The notes beneath the pieces were generated by a model. It ran no database searches and was not told the DNA's origin. It was given only the letters and a program-made list of their open reading frames with translations. Positions 60,670 to 64,000 of a DNA stretch of 64,000 nucleotides are shown piece by piece. The stretch covers positions 186,001-250,000 of the forward strand of contig NZ_FORG01000004.1 of NCBI RefSeq assembly GCF_900113945.1, given 5' to 3'. The position numbers and the translations under genes were made by a program. This DNA is from Xenorhabdus mauleonii. Lineage in GTDB: Bacteria > Pseudomonadota > Gammaproteobacteria > Enterobacterales > Enterobacteriaceae. Numbering within the stretch: the first letter of the stretch is position 1; each line of letters opens with the position of its first letter.

Positions 60670-63600
60670 TCATTCAGTATCAAAGTTACACACTTTGAAA
60701 TCAGCGTAACAGATTTGAAAATGCCTTTCAAAATGGATTGGTTTCCCACAAAATGACGCCGACATCACGATATCCTGTTCTCCTGATATACTGCGTTCTA
60801 CATTAAAGCTCCAATTTCCTTGATTATCTGCTGTGACTTTTCCTGTTTTAATATCTCCAAAATGACTAGTCTGGACTTTATATGACATTTCCATATTTGG
60901 CGGTGCGGTTCCGTTCACCAACACGTCGGTGATATGACTCATATGTATCAATTTCTGCCCTTCATATGGATGAGTTATATTTATTGAAGCGACCGCACTG
61001 ACCTGACCTGTTCCACTATCTTGAAGTCGATGAATAGATTGTGTCGCGATGACTTGATAAGTTCCTAATTCAGCATTATGTATGCTACAACTCCATTTAC
61101 CTTCTGTTTTTGAAGCTTGTACAGGGCCACAGGGCCAGTATTTTCCATTTTTATATTTTGCTTTCAAAGAAACAGATGCACCCGGCGTTGCTTTCCCTGT
61201 AATGGGAACAGAAATTGTTTCAGAGTCTCCCATGACTGTACAAACCGGCTCAGCAGTAGCATCAATATTCACAGCTGAAACACCATACTTTACATCATAA
61301 TTACGGATGATTGTTTTACCCGACGGTGCTTCATCTACCCACTGTTCGGCCAAAAGACGGTATTTTCCCGCGATAGACTGCATAGCGGGGCAAGCCCAGT
61401 TTTGATTTTCATCGACCTGAACATGACAATTTACTGTATCCGCTTGTTTGTCAGTAATGGCAACAAGAATATCGGCACCGACTTGCCCTGTTCCATGAAT
61501 GGCATACGTCGGAGTTTTAATATCTTCACCTTCTTTCGGACTCAGTACTCGCACCTGTAAATTCGGCCCATAACGCACTTGAAAACTTCGGTTAATTTTG
61601 GAACCAATATCGTCTTCTACCGTCACATTATAATTCCCCGGTACAGAACCATAAGGCCCGCAAGACCAAGTGTAATCATCCATATTCAGCTTTGCCTGAC
61701 AATCATTATGGCCACTAAATCCTTTCACTGTCACTGATTTAGCCTTGCTCGGCATCGTGCCATTAAAAGTATATGAGGGGGTTTTAATCACTTCACCTTC
61801 TTGAGGTGATTTTACTGTTAAAATTGTATCACCAGCATCAGAAACAACATTAAATACAGCTTTCGCGGTGGATTGCTGAGTATTATCCCAAAAAGCCGTA
61901 ACCACTAACTTTTGTTCCCCTGTAATGGCAGTATTTAACCCATAATTTGATTGCCAGTTCCCCTGTTTATCTACAGTAATACCCTGCTTACAAACCTGAG
62001 TAAGTACTTTTTTATCTAAACAAATCGTTGTTCCGGGTGCCCCAGTTCCCTTTGGAAAAATATTGTCGAGGCGATGATATACAGCTCCTGCATGAGGCTG
62101 CGTAATAGTGACAGGAGTAATTGTTTTGGTCTGAACTTCAAAAGATACCTGTGCACTTGAAGTTAAATCACCGTTGATTCGTTGATCAGCAGAAATGATG
62201 TACTTCCCTTCTACAGGTTGATAAGGCCCACAAGACCATTTACCTGTAGATGTATCAACAGTAGTTTGGCAGTTTGGTCTGTTTGCAAAATCCTCAATAT
62301 AGACTTGGGCGCCTTTTTCCCCCGTCCCTGAAATCATAAACGGCAGTTTCGTTATTTTTGCACCATGCACAGGATTAGTGATTTGTATTTTTTCCCTAGA
62401 AACCAGATAATTACGCCTGATTTGCGATGTCCTTTCATAAACACCACTGAATATCTCCGATTCTTTTTTGTGATATTTATATTGAGCCGCATAAAGAGAG
62501 AATTCTCCCTCATCTTTTGCTGTTATTACCGGGTTACCGGGACAAGCCCATTTCCCTTGGTTATCCACAGTTGCTGTACAGATAATCCCATCAGAGGGAA
62601 TCAATGAGAATTGTTCTGTCGGTAGAAAATATTGAGAGCTTGCAACAAGAATAAGCTGCTTGGGGCTTCCTTGGCCTTGAATACTAATCTCATCCTTTAC
62701 CTGATATTGCGCTCCTGCGGCTGGAGACATGATCCGTATCGGTACCTTGAATTTCCACGTAATAGGAACGCCGATTGAATTCTTATTATCGGTTTCCTGC
62801 AATGCCAGTGTATAGGTATCCCCACCTAAAATATCACCAAGGTTCTCACCCAGAGGCAACGCCAATTCCCAAAAGAAACCACCTCCTACGTCCAGAGGGA
62901 CATTAAGAAGTGAACTAATGATATTCCAAAAACCCCCTGCCAGACTGCTGATAAATCCCCCGAACCCTCCACCACCACCGCCACCGCCACCACCACCACC
63001 ACCACCACTACCACTACCACCGGGGCCACTCAAGGTTCCAAAAAAATTAATAGGATTATCTGGATCTACTTCCGAATTATTTTCAGGGCTATGAATTTCA
63101 AATTTTTTTTGCTCGGGTTCATCATCACTTTTATCTTTGACAGTGAAATAATGAGTATCTGTGGCAATGATTTTCCCATCTTTTAATAATTCAGCGGTCA
63201 AGGCATAAGTGCCCGGAGAAAAAATCAGGGGTTTTCCACAATCCCAATTACCATTGTCACTGACCACAGCACCCGAGCAAATAATGGTTTCATTATTCAA
63301 ATTTTTATTATTTTTATTTAACTCCGGTAGCTCATCTATTTTTTTCTTTTTAACATCAATATTGCCAGGCTCATTAGCACTTCCTGATATATTTACTGGC
63401 GTACCTTCTGCCACTATTTCGCCTTGAGCTGGCCTCTTCAGTTTACCTACAGGATCGCCATTAATTTCAAAATAAAACCTACCAGGAGTTTTTCCTTCAT
63501 TATAAGGTGTTTTCCTAAGGTCAGTCCAACCCAATAGATGTTTCATATCATTTGCTTCAATATAATATATTCCCTCTTCCAAACTTTTAGGAAGTGATAT

Positions 63601-64000
63601 AACCCACTTTGGAAAAGACATTAACTCTTTAAACTCACCATATGTTATTTTTAATTCCTTAGAATAAATGCCCGCATTTCCATCTTCAGATAAATCAACC
63701 TTATAATAATTGGAATTCTTATCTTCATAATCGCACTTAAGATTATCTTCGGGAAAATGCGGCCCATCCTTTTTCATGCATATATAATATTCTGAAGGAT
63801 AAAGAATAGTATTGTTCGGTGCAATATATAGCTTTTCATCACCACCATATCCTTCTAGCTCTATCTTTTCTTCTAACTGACTCTTATTAAATTTTTTTAA
63901 ATCAATAGCAGAGCTATTTTCCAAAAATTTTGGTATGTAATATACTCCCGTAAAATTCCCCTCAGAAAACAATATTGAATCAAGCGGATCGATATCATTA
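60670..64000 (-). CDS. Very large protein with tandem Ig-like repeats (5' end outside window)
   Basis: The frame runs open to the right edge, so at least 1109 residues are visible. About nine repeats of 80-100 residues begin with a pattern like IxxPxxGxxI and carry W-x-C or W-x-C-G-P (for example KWSCGPYQPVEGKY, TWSCGPYGSVPGNY), typical of bacterial Ig-like modules in which conserved Cys pairs may form disulfides. A stretch of Gly/Ser (14 Gly in a row) is followed by a hydrophobic segment (FISSLAGGFWNIISSLLN). Such repeats are found in surface adhesins and large exported proteins. No signal peptide can be checked, and function and partner are unknown. Confidence 0.75.
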   Translation of the reverse strand, partial: NDIDPLDSILFSEGNFTGVYYIPKFLENSSAIDLKKFNKSQLEEKIELEGYGGDEKLYIAPNNTILYPSEYYICMKKDGPHFPEDNLKCDYEDKNSNYYKVDLSEDGNAGIYSKELKITYGEFKELMSFPKWVISLPKSLEEGIYYIEANDMKHLLGWTDLRKTPYNEGKTPGRFYFEINGDPVGKLKRPAQGEIVAEGTPVNISGSANEPGNIDVKKKKIDELPELNKNNKNLNNETIICSGAVVSDNGNWDCGKPLIFSPGTYALTAELLKDGKIIATDTHYFTVKDKSDDEPEQKKFEIHSPENNSEVDPDNPINFFGTLSGPGGSGSGGGGGGGGGGGGGGFGGFISSLAGGFWNIISSLLNVPLDVGGGFFWELALPLGENLGDILGGDTYTLALQETDNKNSIGVPITWKFKVPIRIMSPAAGAQYQVKDEISIQGQGSPKQLILVASSQYFLPTEQFSLIPSDGIICTATVDNQGKWACPGNPVITAKDEGEFSLYAAQYKYHKKESEIFSGVYERTSQIRRNYLVSREKIQITNPVHGAKITKLPFMISGTGEKGAQVYIEDFANRPNCQTTVDTSTGKWSCGPYQPVEGKYIISADQRINGDLTSSAQVSFEVQTKTITPVTITQPHAGAVYHRLDNIFPKGTGAPGTTICLDKKVLTQVCKQGITVDKQGNWQSNYGLNTAITGEQKLVVTAFWDNTQQSTAKAVFNVVSDAGDTILTVKSPQEGEVIKTPSYTFNGTMPSKAKSVTVKGFSGHNDCQAKLNMDDYTWSCGPYGSVPGNYNVTVEDDIGSKINRSFQVRYGPNLQVRVLSPKEGEDIKTPTYAIHGTGQVGADILVAITDKQADTVNCHVQVDENQNWACPAMQSIAGKYRLLAEQWVDEAPSGKTIIRNYDVKYGVSAVNIDATAEPVCTVMGDSETISVPITGKATPGASVSLKAKYKNGKYWPCGPVQASKTEGKWSCSIHNAELGTYQVIATQSIHRLQDSGTGQVSAVASINITHPYEGQKLIHMSHITDVLVNGTAPPNMEMSYKVQTSHFGDIKTGKVTADNQGNWSFNVERSISGEQDIVMSASFCGKPIHFERHFQICYADFKVCNFDTE
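62965..63021 (-). repeat. GGN codon repeat (poly-Gly tract)
   Basis: Nineteen triplets of GGN/AGT type (CCN on the plus strand) encode GGSGSG followed by a run of 14 Gly in all. Such triplet tracts are prone to slippage, so the length may vary between strains. Confidence 0.9.

Overview
The window is a chromosomal segment of a gamma-proteobacterium of the order Enterobacterales. It carries the enteric neighbourhoods ynfK-mlc-ynfLM, tus-fumC-manA-ydgA-add-ydgJK-rsxABCDGE-nth and rnb-yciH-pyrF-lapBA-ribA-acnA-cysB-topA-yciN-sohB-yciK-btuR-rluB-yciO-rnm. The modest GC content, the protein sequences and the mix of effector-like accessory genes point to Morganellaceae, most likely Xenorhabdus or Photorhabdus. 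That genus call is inference, not something the sequence proves.

This is the replication terminus. A dif site (XerCD recombination site) with an exact XerD arm lies at 11782-11809. A Ter site with the full 14-base core lies at 21178-21200, just upstream of tus. A second, same-facing Ter site lies at 37916-37938, upstream of rnb. Both are oriented to stop forks that come from the left after passing dif, so dif, Ter and tus form a compact fork trap within about 26 kb. In E. coli K-12 the tus-to-nth block and the rnb-to-rnm block lie on opposite sides of dif. Here they are joined end to end, and the second Ter site sits in the junction gap.

Layout. 1-12.2 kb is the accessory, decaying side of dif: an iron(III) ABC transporter with a Fur-box candidate, arsRB, an agmatine deiminase relic, a secreted metallo-beta-lactamase-fold hydrolase with a LysR regulator, a GC-rich AraC/SDR pair, a MarR-led efflux operon whose FUSC pump gene is cut to a stub, a HigA antitoxin relic, two small hypothetical genes, dif, and a GST-like relic. 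12.2-20.2 kb holds a NUDIX hydrolase, two VOC proteins, ydfG, ynfB, ynfD, bioD-like ynfK, mlc, ynfL and ynfM. 20.3-37.6 kb holds an IprA-like regulator, Ter, tus, fumC, manA, ydgA, add, a YfeH-type transporter, ydgJ, ydgK, the electron-transport operon rsxABCDGE and nth. 37.6-60.5 kb holds Ter, rnb, a CTX-M-like class A beta-lactamase gene and the yciH-to-rnm core block. 60.7-64 kb holds the 3' part of a very large Ig-like repeat protein gene in the place where E. coli has the trp operon.

The most unusual content is a two-gene insertion between acnA and cysB, which are adjacent in E. coli. One gene encodes a 281-aa protein with some layout similarity to Evf/Cyt-type cytolysins (low confidence). 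The other encodes a 250-aa protein with a UBA-like segment, two PPxY motifs and a basic proline/serine-rich tail, a combination typical of eukaryotic ubiquitin-pathway adaptors and suggestive of a host-directed effector.
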